Below, in pieces: positions 50,066 through 60,942 of a stretch of DNA of 64,000 bases. Source of the DNA: Pegea sp. RAD2-039 (Eukaryota; Chordata; Thaliacea; Salpida; Salpidae); assembly GCA_034620365.1 (NCBI GenBank), contig JAQGEQ010000041.1, positions 372,001-436,000 of the forward strand, written 5' to 3'. The position numbers were made by a program, and so were the translations under genes. Position 1 is the first letter of the stretch, and the number at the start of each line of letters is the position of its first letter. The notes beneath the pieces were generated by a model. The model searched no databases. It was not told the origin of the DNA and saw nothing but the letters and a program-made list of their open reading frames with translations.

Positions 50066-53000
50066 TCATTTTATGTAAGATCGAAACAAGGCCTTCGATT
50101 TGCGGATTTCTTTCTCATTTTCCATCACAAAAATGAAATCTCTCAAATTTGCTCGCTTAACTCGAGGACGGGTCTAAGAAAAGACGATTTGTCACAAAAG
50201 TTGATTGAAAACATCAAAACTTACAACTTTGCGAGATGCTGGAGGTAATGTGAGACCCTGTGAGAAGATGATAAGAGTAAATCGAAGATGTAATCGGGAA
50301 TAGGAGTAACTCACATCAATCGCTGAGATGCTGCCGTCGATTCGAAGTCTTTTCTTCCGGCTACCAATCGCGTTTAGCGCGGTTTGATCCGCGTTTCGTT
50401 GCTGGATTTTATCCATTTCCTGCTGATGAGCAAGTTTTGCTCGTTCTTTCAAACGCAGTTGCTCAGGATTATCGTTCTTAGATCGGCTCTGAATCAGATA
50501 GAAGATTGCAGATCATGAGGAGGTAGGCGGGCGGAGATTACCTTAATGGCTTTCATCAAAACTTCTCGCTCCGCCTCATCATGTCTCTTCTTTTCGATTT
50601 GATCAAGTTCTTGTAAGAATTTAATTTGAGATTTTACATCACTACATGCTTCATGATGTAGATCTTCCTGTAACAGAAGATTTGAAGTTTTAAGGAGCTG
50701 ATAGAGATAAGAGTTTACTTTAAAATTGATGTGGCGGTGGTTGACTACAGACGCAAGCTTCTCAACCATATCTTTCACGCGGTACTCGATCGCACACGCT
50801 AGATATTTAACTGCATCCGCATGTATATGTAAAATTCCCGTGTTCTTTGAGGCTAAACATCAAAATATTACAAAAATCTTCATCAATAGATGGAGGAGTA
50901 CCTATATAAGTCATCTTTTTTTGAAGGATCAGTTGATTAACGACAGTTTCATCTCGGCAGGATCGTGTCTGGGTGCCAACTAGTTCAGTAGTAGCCATTA
51001 TTCGAGCGTTTTCTTCAGATAAATTGACACCAGCCATTGTAGCAACATCATTAATGTCGTCATCATCTCTTTGATACAAGTAACCAAATTAAAATTTGCC
51101 AATTTTATTCAAATTAGTTAAGCTCCAAAAATAATTACTTGTAACTTCCTCCTGCATTTGTGGCCGGGTAAACTGCGTAGCGTTGGTTGCCTTTTGTTGC
51201 TATTTGCCTGACAGTAGCAGTGAGGACAGAGCTGGAAGCTCCAGCGACAGATGAAGGGTGAGGTGGCTGTTGTTGTCCATGATGTAGGTAAGTTTGTCCA
51301 CTGACAGAACTCATATGTGAATTTAACGACGTTGTAGCAGGTCTAAGGGCCGGAGCTCGTGGCAGTCGTATATCAGGGACATTGTTATTCTGCAATATCA
51401 ATATCTTCTGCTACAGAAATGCAAATTGAATAGATGAAACTTGATTTTAGTTTTGATGATATTTTACTAATGATTAAATCTACTTACACGTGGTAGTTTG
51501 TTGATGGTCTTCGTGGGTTTAGTTAGAATTTTGTTTTTTTGAACTACTGTTTGTTTGGCGATGTTATCTGGGTTGGTTGAGACACGGATAGCGTTCTCGG
51601 CTATTGTGATTGGGACTTCACCGAGCTTACTATTTTGCTGACACATGCTTAGACGAAGGAGAGGAAGACTTTTCTGTGGATGATGGTTGATAAGTTTGAA
51701 GATTAGGAGAAGGATTTCTTACCGATAGAAATGGAACTAAATATGGCTGAGGGTTGGAATTGAGGAGTTGTTGTAGACGAGTAGTGAACTCATGGGGTGT
51801 TACTTTATCATCAATTAATTGCTGAACTAAAACTTTTACTCTTCGTGGTGTTTCCTATAACAATTAAAGAAGAATTAAAATCGAATTTTAATTTTGATTT
51901 TAATTACATTATCTACCTGAGGTCCATCTTTAGCAGCTAATTTAATCAGAGTGGTCAAAAAGCTTCTACATTTATGTACATTCGACATGTCCTCCTGTGA
52001 CCAATTCAAAAAAAACTCTTGTTTATAAAAAAGTAGCTTTTTCAAGAATGAAAAGTGTGCTTGCATGAATACATCATTTATTTGTTACAAATATCATTGA
52101 ACTCACCGGAGATAACTGAATGCTCTTTGCTTTTAATTCTACATTTGAAACAGGAGTAACCTATTGATAAACAATCTATTAGAAGCTATCAAATTGTTAA
52201 TCATTCAACTAGCCATAAACTAGTTTTACAAAAGCTTTCTTTATCAATCTTTATGATTGAACTAAAAGTCAATAAATGAAGATTTACTCCTATGGAAGTT
52301 GGAAGAGATTTATTTGAAGATGAGGTCGCCACTGAGGTAGTAGCAATTACTTGATTTGATAAAACTGAAGTATTTTTATTATTCGATGCTACACTAACCT
52401 AGATAAAAAGAAATTTCTTGAACATTATCTGAATAATTTGTCAAAATTAAAAAAATTACATTTTAAGTATAAGTTTATAATATTCTTTAAAGATAAACAT
52501 TATGAATAATAAAGATTAACAAAAAATAAATAAAAACAGTTTATATAAATGAAGACTAATTTTTACACAAATTTACAATATAAACAAACAAAAATCTGAC
52601 TTGGTTAGTGAGGGCTGATGTTGGTGTTAGTGATAAATGATTACCATTCACCACAACAATTTGTTGACCACCAGAACCAGCTCGTTGAAATAGTACTATA
52701 ACAAGAGACCATAAATTATTATAATATATCAACATTTAAGTTGATAAATGTCAAAATCTTATATATTTATTGATATATTTTTTGTTTAATCATATTTTTA
52801 GATGTATAATATAAATATAATTATAAAAACAATTCAAATTTGTTTACCAAATTACATTTCTATCAAAATAATTAAAATTTTTAAGCTAATATAGAAGTAC
52901 AAAATAAAATTTAAAAGAAAAAGAAAAAGCAAAACTAATATGTCAATTAAAACAAGCAATTGAATCATAACACTTTCTAAAATATTATAAATACAACAAA

Positions 53001-53376
53001 TAAATAATCCTACTCTAATGATACAACCTGATAAATAAAATCAAACTAACAAATAAAAAATAATTCATCTATATGAACAATTTCAAAATCATTTAAATAT
53101 TATGTAAATGAAATTTAATTATTCCTAGTGAGCATTTAAGATCATTAACAACTCATTCATTAAAAATTTCATTAATTAAGCAACTTAATTAATTGCTTTA
53201 CCTGGTCTATTTGACATTAACTGAGTTGGTATTGCAGAAGCTGCAATTGTGGGAGATGCAACCACATTTACATTTGTGGAATTAATATTTGTCTTATTGG
53301 TTTGAAGTTGAATATATTTTGTACCACCTTGGTTTATGCTTTGCATTTGCTTTATGTTTGACATATTATTACTCAT
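50066..53376 (-). CDS. TAF4: TFIID subunit TAF4
   Basis: Coding exons 5' to 3' on the minus strand: 53202-53376 (exon to 53395), 52601-52695, 52288-52398, 52107-52160, 51917-51994, 51723-51854, 51488-51673, 51139-51389, 50902-51068, 50542-50852, 50315-50488, 50225-50257, 50066-50173. Phases all agree: 624 aa. A low-complexity Asn/Gln/Ser/Thr N-terminus precedes the TAFH/NHR1 domain (about 146-240: KCRSFLTTLIKLA, then PQPYLVPFLSKSLPLLRLS). The conserved C-terminal histone-fold region follows (about 362-624: DDDDINDVATMAGVNLSEE, LDQIEKKRHDE, NPEQLRLKERAK, ALNAIGSRKKR) and ends NLRDFIFVMENE. TAF4 pairs with TAF12 in TFIID, the RNA polymerase II general factor (family knowledge). It is shorter than the fly and human proteins because the N-terminal glutamine-rich part is small. 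One exon is only 33 nt and two introns are 49 nt. The start is the first ATG after the 53396 acceptor; an upstream coding exon is not excluded. Confidence 0.93.
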
Positions 53377-53395
53377 TATGCCTGTTTCATTAATA

Positions 53396-54965
53396 CTATA
53401 AAAATATAATGATAAAAACTAGGAAATGTTAATGTAATAAAACATTACAATGCCATTAAACTTAAAAATTCTGTATAAAAGTATTAATATCTCATTAAAA
53501 AAAAGTAATTTTTGAGATTTTATTCAATAAAACAATATTTTGACAATTACTTATTACGTAAGTGAAAGAAACAACAAGTTTAAATATTTTGATTTCTAGG
53601 TTAATTATTTGTCTTACTTACTACAGATATTTTAACAAATTAAGGTCTTTTCATGAACTCAAAATTGTATATACTAAATAATACCCATTCAATTTACAAA
53701 CTTTATAAGTTACATAGAAAGATATTCTTTAAAAAATGTATTTTTGCTAACTTAGCTAACAACGCAAACGTAGCATTGAGTAATTGGTTTTTTAAATCAA
53801 TCTAAAGGCAACTAATGACAATATAAGTAAATAACAACTGTTTAAATGTGTTATGTATGCTTTATGTTATAGGTTTCAAATAAGGGGATTTTAGTAAGAA
53901 TACAAAACATACTATTGAATGAACAAATAAAAAATGGAATAAAATTTAATGGAATAAAATTTAATGGGATAATTATCTGCTTTTAAAAACTTCCATAAAA
54001 ATATTTATAAAATACATTCATAAAAACTCATATGGAATGCTGACAAAATGTATTGATTGCTAACAGCTTAGTGGTAAAATCAATAAATATTTAAAAAATC
54101 TTAATATAGACAAAATATAAAAAAAAATAGTTAATACTAAAGCAGCACATTTAGATTATTACAATCAGAAAAGCTTCACAGATGAGATATCAATTAATTA
54201 AAAATTCGAATTTGTTTCTAAAACTATAATTGATAATTATAAAATCCATTATAAATATGATTTGAATATAATTATTATAATATACAAGTACATTTTTAAT
54301 CAGAAAATATACACAGTAATATAATTACATATAATAAAAAAATTCATTATCAAATTATTCAAATAAAATTATTAAAAAGTTTATTCTGCTAATTAAATGT
54401 AATTATAAAAATCAAAAATAAATAAATAATTTTCTTTTAAGTCTATCTAAAAAAATAAAGTAAACAAAAATAATCACAAAATAAATGATTTAGATAAAGT
54501 TAACTAGATAATATAATTTATTTATAATTTACATTAAAAGAAAAACCAGATACATATGTTTAAACTTATCTAACATTATAAATGTTTTATTAATTTAAAA
54601 GATATTAGTAGAAATTAAACTAAACCAATAAAAGACCTATATAATATATGATAATCTAATAAAATATTATTAAAGTAAACTATAGATTTAAAAATATTTA
54701 ATAAGTCTTTTTCTCATTTTGATGAAAATTTGATTTTTAAGTAAAAAGTGCTTTTAATATTTTCCAATTTAGCTTAAAATATTCCAATTACCTCCAAAAT
54801 AAAATTTGACAAAATACAAAAACCTTACAGAAAAATTTTCTGACTTTCAGAAAAATATTATTCATTAAAAGAAATTCATTTATATTCTTGACAAAAAATA
54901 AAAGTAAATTAATCTTTTCTTCAAAATTTAAAATGTATAACTTATAATTGTTTGGTAGAATTATT
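53396..54965 (-). other. First intron of TAF4 (probable)
   Basis: Very AT-rich, no coding exon recognised. It includes a short tandem of 'aatggaataaaattt' around 53934-53968. A candidate donor (GCTAG|GTTAAT on the minus strand) lies near 54966-54975, next to the CpG-bearing segment that I take as the TAF4 5' UTR. Confidence 0.4.
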
Positions 54966-54984
54966 AACCTAGCAAAATGATCAA

Positions 54985-55130
54985 CAAAATTAAGAATAAC
55001 AAACGAAAAAGCAGAAGTTGATAGCCGAGATATACTCGGGCGGCTCGCCTAGCTAACTCAAGCGCCTAAACTGCTCGAACACAAATGAACAGAGATATTT
55101 TTTTAGATTTTACTGCGCATGCGCAAAAAA
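54985..55130. promoter_or_regulatory. Putative TAF4/LSM14 bidirectional promoter
   Basis: A local rise in GC and CpG in otherwise AT-rich sequence, between the 5' ends of two divergent housekeeping genes. It holds the NRF1-type palindrome at 55114-55125 and a small inverted repeat, CCGAG/CTCGG, at 55025-55039. No TATA box was assigned. The promoter role is inferred from position and composition. Confidence 0.5.
55114..55125. promoter_or_regulatory. NRF1-type binding palindrome
   Basis: TGCGCATGCGCA is a perfect match to the palindromic nuclear respiratory factor 1 consensus (YGCGCAYGCGCR). NRF1 sites are typical of TATA-less promoters of ubiquitous genes in animals. Its occurrence in this AT-rich sequence, exactly between TAF4 and LSM14, makes a chance match unlikely. 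Confidence 0.65.
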
Positions 55131-56610
55131 TAATAGAAGTAAGTTTAATTACAGTACTTCTATAATTCTTTTTTTAAGCTAAAAAAATATTAAAAATAGG
55201 AAATTAAGTTAAATTTAAAAGTCTAAAACACTAATGATTTATAAACTAAACTAAAAAGATAAACTTAACTAAACTACAATAGATAAACTAAACTCATAAT
55301 AAACATTCCGTTGTAAAAATATTCTCGCTTCTATATAAAAAAAGAGTTAGCAACAAAATCTGAAATTCCAATTTAGACTACTTCAGACTTAATGTTATTT
55401 AAAACTTCTGTTGAAATTTCATGTTTAATTCTTTTGTTATCAGTTAAGTTTGATAATGTAAAAAATCGATATAACGTAAATGCAAAGTAAATCTATTTTA
55501 TTTTCAGCAATGCTTGTAATTGTTTACTGAACTTTTTTATACGATTTAGTCACTGGGGCTCAAAGTAAAATGAAGAGAATAGAATATATATTAAACAAAA
55601 TTAAATATGTATTAGCTTTTGAAACTGTAAAACTGTTGTTTTTAATTTATTTCTTAAATGCAAAAGAGATTATATGCAATTCATATTTTATAGCTGGGAA
55701 GCCATATTGTTTCCTTATTTAACTCTCGTTTTTTTTAATCGCATATCGGTCTACAAGAGTTTGAATACGTTTGAATACAATGGCTTAAATTAGCTCTGTT
55801 TAATGATGTAGATATATGGTTTTCATTTTGTACAAGACTACCTTAAATTCACTGCAAAGAAGTTCTTAAGATGCATTAATATATTTCAAAACTTAAGTAA
55901 TTTGCTACAAATTGTCTATAGTAGTTATTTATGATTTAACAAATTTTTTCATTTAAAGTATTTCAATCACAAAGAAATCATTAATGTTGCATGAGTTCAA
56001 GATTTTTTAAAAAAATGTAATAGATAAAAGAAGTATATTTATCAAATTGCAAACTAATATTTAACTATAATACTACAATAACATAAGTTTCCTCTGGGAA
56101 TTATATTTTCTACTTAAAATATTTTTATTGTAAAACTAGCTTGTAAACTTAGTTAAGATTATTCATACTTAGTAAACTTAGGCTCACTAATTTTAAAATA
56201 AGGTCACATTGCTCATTTGAAAAAAATAGCTCCTGTATATTTCCTAAAAGCTCGCTAGAACCAACCTTTATTAAACTGAAAAAAAAACATATAAAATATA
56301 AAACTTTGCAGCACTAGTGAGACACTATAAAAATTTAAGTTGGACTAGTACTTCTTTGACTTTTTTAACTTTCCAAGTATATTGATTATAGCGATATCTT
56401 CATACTAGTAAAATTTCATAGAGAAATAATTTGACTTAATGAACAAAAGCATATTTTTTATTTAATTTCCTTTTTACATTTAAAAACTATATGAGTAACT
56501 TTCGACTAATATTTGATAAAATTAAATTGAAACCCTTTAAATTTTTTATAAAACTTCATTATTTAGATTTTGTTTCCAGGTTCTATACCGCTATGTTGTA
56601 ACTTGTTTTT
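55131..56610. other. Upstream region or first intron of LSM14
   Basis: No coding exon recognised. 'gtttttcag' at 56605-56613 looks like an acceptor just ahead of the LSM14 start, so an untranslated first exon may lie near 55.1-55.3 kb, with this stretch as its intron. Confidence 0.4.
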
Positions 56611-56648
56611 CAGAATTCTACCCTGATAAAAGCTTATTTACATTGAGA

Positions 56649-59600
56649 ATGTCGTCTGATTGCCCCTATATGGGCAGTAGGATTAGCCTTATATCTAAAG
56701 CAAAGATTCGTTATGAAGGAATTTTGCATTCTATTGATACGGATCAAGCAACTGTGGCACTTTCAAAAGGTCAGTTATAGCTTTTTATTCTATAAACTTT
56801 TACTGTCATAAAACTGTCTGTCTGAAACCTAAATAGAGCTTGTTTGCAGCATTTATATAGTTATATTTAATATTTATTTCTTTATTATTTGATTTTTTTT
56901 ACAATAAATAATGTCTTGGTCTACAACTTCTTAGTTTTTATGTCTTTTTATTTTAATAAATAATTTATTAAATTACTGCTTCAAAAAGTAAATTAACTTT
57001 TTTTGTATTTCTTTTAAAATATTGATTAGCTAAATTTTTACATGAACATAGATTTTCAATTATTTTTATACTTTGTGGAAATAAATTAAAAAGTATAAAA
57101 ATATGTTTTCATGATTATAACTTCAGTATCAGTATGGGTTTGAAAATTTATTCAAATTCAAACATTTAATAACTTTCTTATAGAACCTGTCTCATGATAA
57201 TGTCATAATTAGAAAAGTAATCTAACTTTTGTCATAAATAACTTTTGAAAATACCCTTAAATTTAACATTTATTATTCTCAAATTCAGAACTTAATAAGT
57301 TTTAAAAACTAAAAATTATTTGAATAAAAAATCAACAAAAACGGTTAAAGTGTCTTTTTCAAATTTAATTATTTTATATCAGTTTATAAGTATTCATGTT
57401 TTTATTCAAGTAATATTTTATATGTTTATTTTAGCTTTATGTTTTAGTAATTGTTTGATTATTTTCTTTAGAATATAATCCGCTCAAGATATGAAATTTT
57501 ATTAAAACTTACAATTTCGATTCCCTTTTTAGTTCAATCATTTGGTACTGAGGAAAGGGTCTCTGATAGGTTTATTCCTCTTCGAGAAGATATTTATGAG
57601 TATATAATTTTTCGAGGAACTGATATAGATGATCTAATAGTATGTGAACCACCCAGTGCAACGTTTCCCCAAGACCCAGCTATTATACAAGTAAAAAATT
57701 TGATTTTAAATATTTCACAGCCTACTTAAAGAGCTAAACAACTTTGTAAAGTGGTTGTAAAAATGTAAAGAAAATTCAGCCTTTTATGTTTAAATTTTTA
57801 CATCAAAATCTATCACCTCTTTAAAAATATAGTTTAAGTAATTTTTTAACCAGTAACATATACAACTGCCAGTTTCTTCATTTATTCACTTATTTTGAAT
57901 TTTTGTCCACAGTTAATATTTACTTATACCTCTGCAGTTTCCTATTCTTTATTATTTATGGTAAACTGTAGTACTTAAGGCCTATGATTGTTTTTCTGCT
58001 CAAATTGTTTTTGTTTTGCTATATGAGCTGTCTAAATTTGCAGCCATGTGTTGAATAAATAAAAACAATAATGTAAAACTTTCTTGTAACTCGGCATAAA
58101 AATATATTTCAATTGTTTTTTTAGTCAATGGCATCACAGTCCTCTGCATCTTCTCATGATTTACAAAGATTTGAACATAATAACCACTTAAATGACTCAA
58201 AGTCATTAGAATCGAAACCAGTTGCCCAATGTCATCAATTATCTCAAGGAAGTGACAAAAAAAATGGTATTTATATAAGATAACTTTTTTAATTTGTGGA
58301 TTTAAAGTCATGCTGATTTAGTACAAAATAATCCAAGTAGATTTCTAAATAACTAATTTCAAAAGAGCTTATGAAATTAACTAGTTTTAGATGGTGATAA
58401 AGTGAAGAATGGAGCTGCCAATAGCGGAGTTAAAAATCAGAATACTTTTCCGAAAAATATCAATCACAAGTCAGTTGTAAAGTTATTTTTATCTCAGATT
58501 TGTTATCTACAAACTGATTTCATTTGTTGATTTTATTCTTTGTGACTTTTATTTAGAATCAAGTTTGTTTATTTAGCAATTAACAAGAGACTACTTTTAC
58601 ATGTTTATTATTTTTATTTGATAATATTATATTTTGTATATATAAGTTTGTATTTTGAATAAATTGAATTCAAATTTTTATTTAAACAAATTCATTCATC
58701 TCACAAAAAGCTTATTTAAATCGAAAAGGTTTTTTAAACTTTTAGCAACAAGCTTAATGTAACAGTATCAAATGAAAATAATCTTTGAATCAAATGTTTT
58801 TCTTGAAAATTTACTAAATCGTCTGTTAGAATACAAAGCTTAGAAATGTCGGTTAACTCCGTTATGCCATCTAACTTAGAATCGGTTTGATGAGTACCTC
58901 TAACTCGATTCTACCTAAATTGGGTCATCTAACCCAATTACTTAAAACTTCATTGAATTTAAGCTTTTATTCGTTTCTTTAATTTACTTTTCTAAATTTT
59001 ACAGAAAAAATCATGAAGGCAACGAGAAAAGCGCGAACAGCGAGTCGACAAATTCTCGTCACTTGAATCGAGAACAAGCCAACTACAGATCCACCAACAA
59101 CACCAGACGTTCAGGAAACAACTTCGAATCACGTTCCGGTTACCGTAACAACGGGCAACGCTCGAACAACTACGCGGCAACTAAAAGCTCCAACCACCGT
59201 CACTGTAACTACCAACAATCAGGCGATGATGACGCAGAACGGAATCCGAGCTCGGCGAGGTACTACTCAGCACCTCAGCGCGGTGGTCCTCGTCGGTTTT
59301 ATCGTGGATCAGGTGATGCGGCCTACCGAGGTAATAGCTCTTATGCTCCGTGCTTAGTGATCAGATGGTTTGGTGTAGGTTCACGTGGAAGAGGGAGGCG
59401 TTATGGTCCTAGAAGCAAGGATTCAATCACTTTTGATAAGGACTTTGACTTTGAGCAGTCGAACGCTCAATTTAATAAAGAAGATATTGCCAAAGAGTTG
59501 AAGGACAAGCTAAAGATTGATGGTTAGATGCTGACGTGATTGGCAAAGATTTAAACGAATGTTACGTTCAGGTAATAATGAAAAACCAAAAGAAATCTCT

Positions 59601-60303
59601 GATAAAAATGTGATTAAATCAAATGGAAGTTGTGATGAAAATGATTTAGAAGCAGAATCGAAACATGAAAATGATGACGAAAATCTAGATGACACTTGTT
59701 ACTATGACAAATCCAAAAGTTTTTTTGATAACATCACTTGTGAGACGACCAACCCAAAAGGGTAACTTCGTCATAATCATCAACTTCTCGATGTTTTCAT
59801 CTCCTCAACAGAGAGAGGATGTCTTGGGTAGAGGAAAGGAAGAAGAATACAGAGACATTTGGTTCAACGTGGAATGGTGGTCGAGGTGGTCGGGGTTATC
59901 GTGGAAGAGGGTTTCGTGGTCGAAGGGGGGGCCCGGGTGGTTATCGGGGTCGTAGTTATGGAAGCGGTTTCTATAGAGGAAATACTCGTGGATATTATAG
60001 CTACAATAGTAACTACAGAGGTCGCCGTGATTACTACGACCGAAGTGAAGTTACATTTCTAAATAGTCTCCAATTTCACTTGCTTCATTGTTGATTGTTT
60101 CTAGAAGTCGATGAATCATGAAGAAGGCTCGCGAAGAGGCGGTGCTAGTGGCGGTGGGGTTTATTACCATAATCGTTGGTATAATAAAAGAGATGAAACA
60201 ACGTCAGAAAATAAGAAAAATTTGAAGAGTCAAAGCACGGTATTAGTCGTTTCCATCTCTTCTTCTTTTTTTCTTATTTGTCTCTTCGCAGACTACCGCG
60301 TAA
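56649..60303 (+). CDS. LSM14: LSM14 / RAP55 / Trailer hitch RNA-binding protein
   Basis: Exons: 56649-56769, 57533-57690, 58125-58266, 58391-58469, 59005-59330, 59379-59522, 59572-59761, 59812-60049, 60105-60239, 60292-60303. Phases close, giving 514 aa. The N-terminal Lsm domain (about 1-90) has [20 protein letters not shown] and [20 protein letters not shown] Ser/Asn-rich linker follows, then the FDF motif (298-300, [14 protein letters not shown]), the FFD box ([12 protein letters not shown], 367-378), the TFG box (ETFG, 401-404) and RGG-rich runs (about 408-500). LSM14 proteins repress and store mRNA in P-bodies with DDX6 and 4E-T (family knowledge). The intron 59331-59378 is 48 nt, a multiple of three and stop-free, so its retention would add 16 residues. 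The exon 8 donor (GTTACA) is weak. The gene is head to head with TAF4. Confidence 0.92.
58879..58939. other. Paired hairpins in LSM14 intron 4
   Basis: Two adjacent inverted repeats: GAATCG/CGATTC (58879-58884 and 58906-58911) and AATTGGGT/ACCCAATT with a 6-base loop (58918-58925 and 58932-58939). The segment 'tctaac' recurs around them. They could be the core of a small foldback element or an intronic RNA structure. No target-site duplication was identified. Confidence 0.4.
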
Positions 60304-60940
60304 TTGCATCGAAAAGCAGCGCTCCATTCTTCTGCGAGCTAAAGGTCGCTGACAAACAACCCATCTGAAGATGATGTTAAAATGTACAAATGCCTTGATA
60401 GATCATATCTCAATTATGACCAGATGATGAAGATGCTATTTCAAGAAAAAATGTTTATTTTTTTGGTTTATTGAAACTTTTAAAAGGTGTTTCAACTTTT
60501 TATCCCATAACTTTTGGTTCATTTTGAAGAAGAATTACTTTAGCTCCTTTAAATCTCTTCTTCACTTAGGGACACTTTTCAACTGCATTGTAACTTAAAT
60601 ATATCAACAGCAGTATTATGTTCCCAAAATCCTCTTAGCAAAACCTCAGTTTTCTGACTTATTGTCTTCAATGATTTTAAATACGATTGTACAGCTAGGG
60701 GCTAGCAAATGTTGTGAATTGTTGTTTTGTGAAGATTTTCTATTCCATTAAAGAACCGAGGCAACACTTAAATATAACTTTGTATCTCTAGTCTTATCGT
60801 ATGAAGATTTGGACGTTCGTCATTTCGATGTCAGTTTATTTCAAAAATTATGTTTTTGTCGTAAATAAAAGCAGTTCAAATTGTTGGTGATTGAGTGAAG
60901 AGATCATTTAAATACTTAGCTACTTCCATCATTTGACCCA
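60304..60940 (+). other. LSM14 3' UTR and downstream
   Basis: No further coding sequence. AATAAA at 60864-60869 is the clearest polyadenylation signal, about 560 bases after the stop. It is followed within 80 bases by the 3' terminus of a LINE in opposite orientation. Confidence 0.5.
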
Positions 60941-60942
60941 GG

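Noticed and set aside
58000..58311. 103-codon minus-strand frame
   Set aside because: Overlaps LSM14 exon 3 and its acceptor. No splice or motif support on the minus strand.
58992..59180. Minus-strand frame rich in Cys and Ser
   Set aside because: Antisense shadow of LSM14 exon 5, whose plus-strand frame is supported by splice phase and family features.
59689..60062. Overlapping Gly/Val/Arg-rich frames
   Set aside because: Off-frame readings of the LSM14 RGG exon. Only the frame containing the TFG box joins correctly to the flanking exons.
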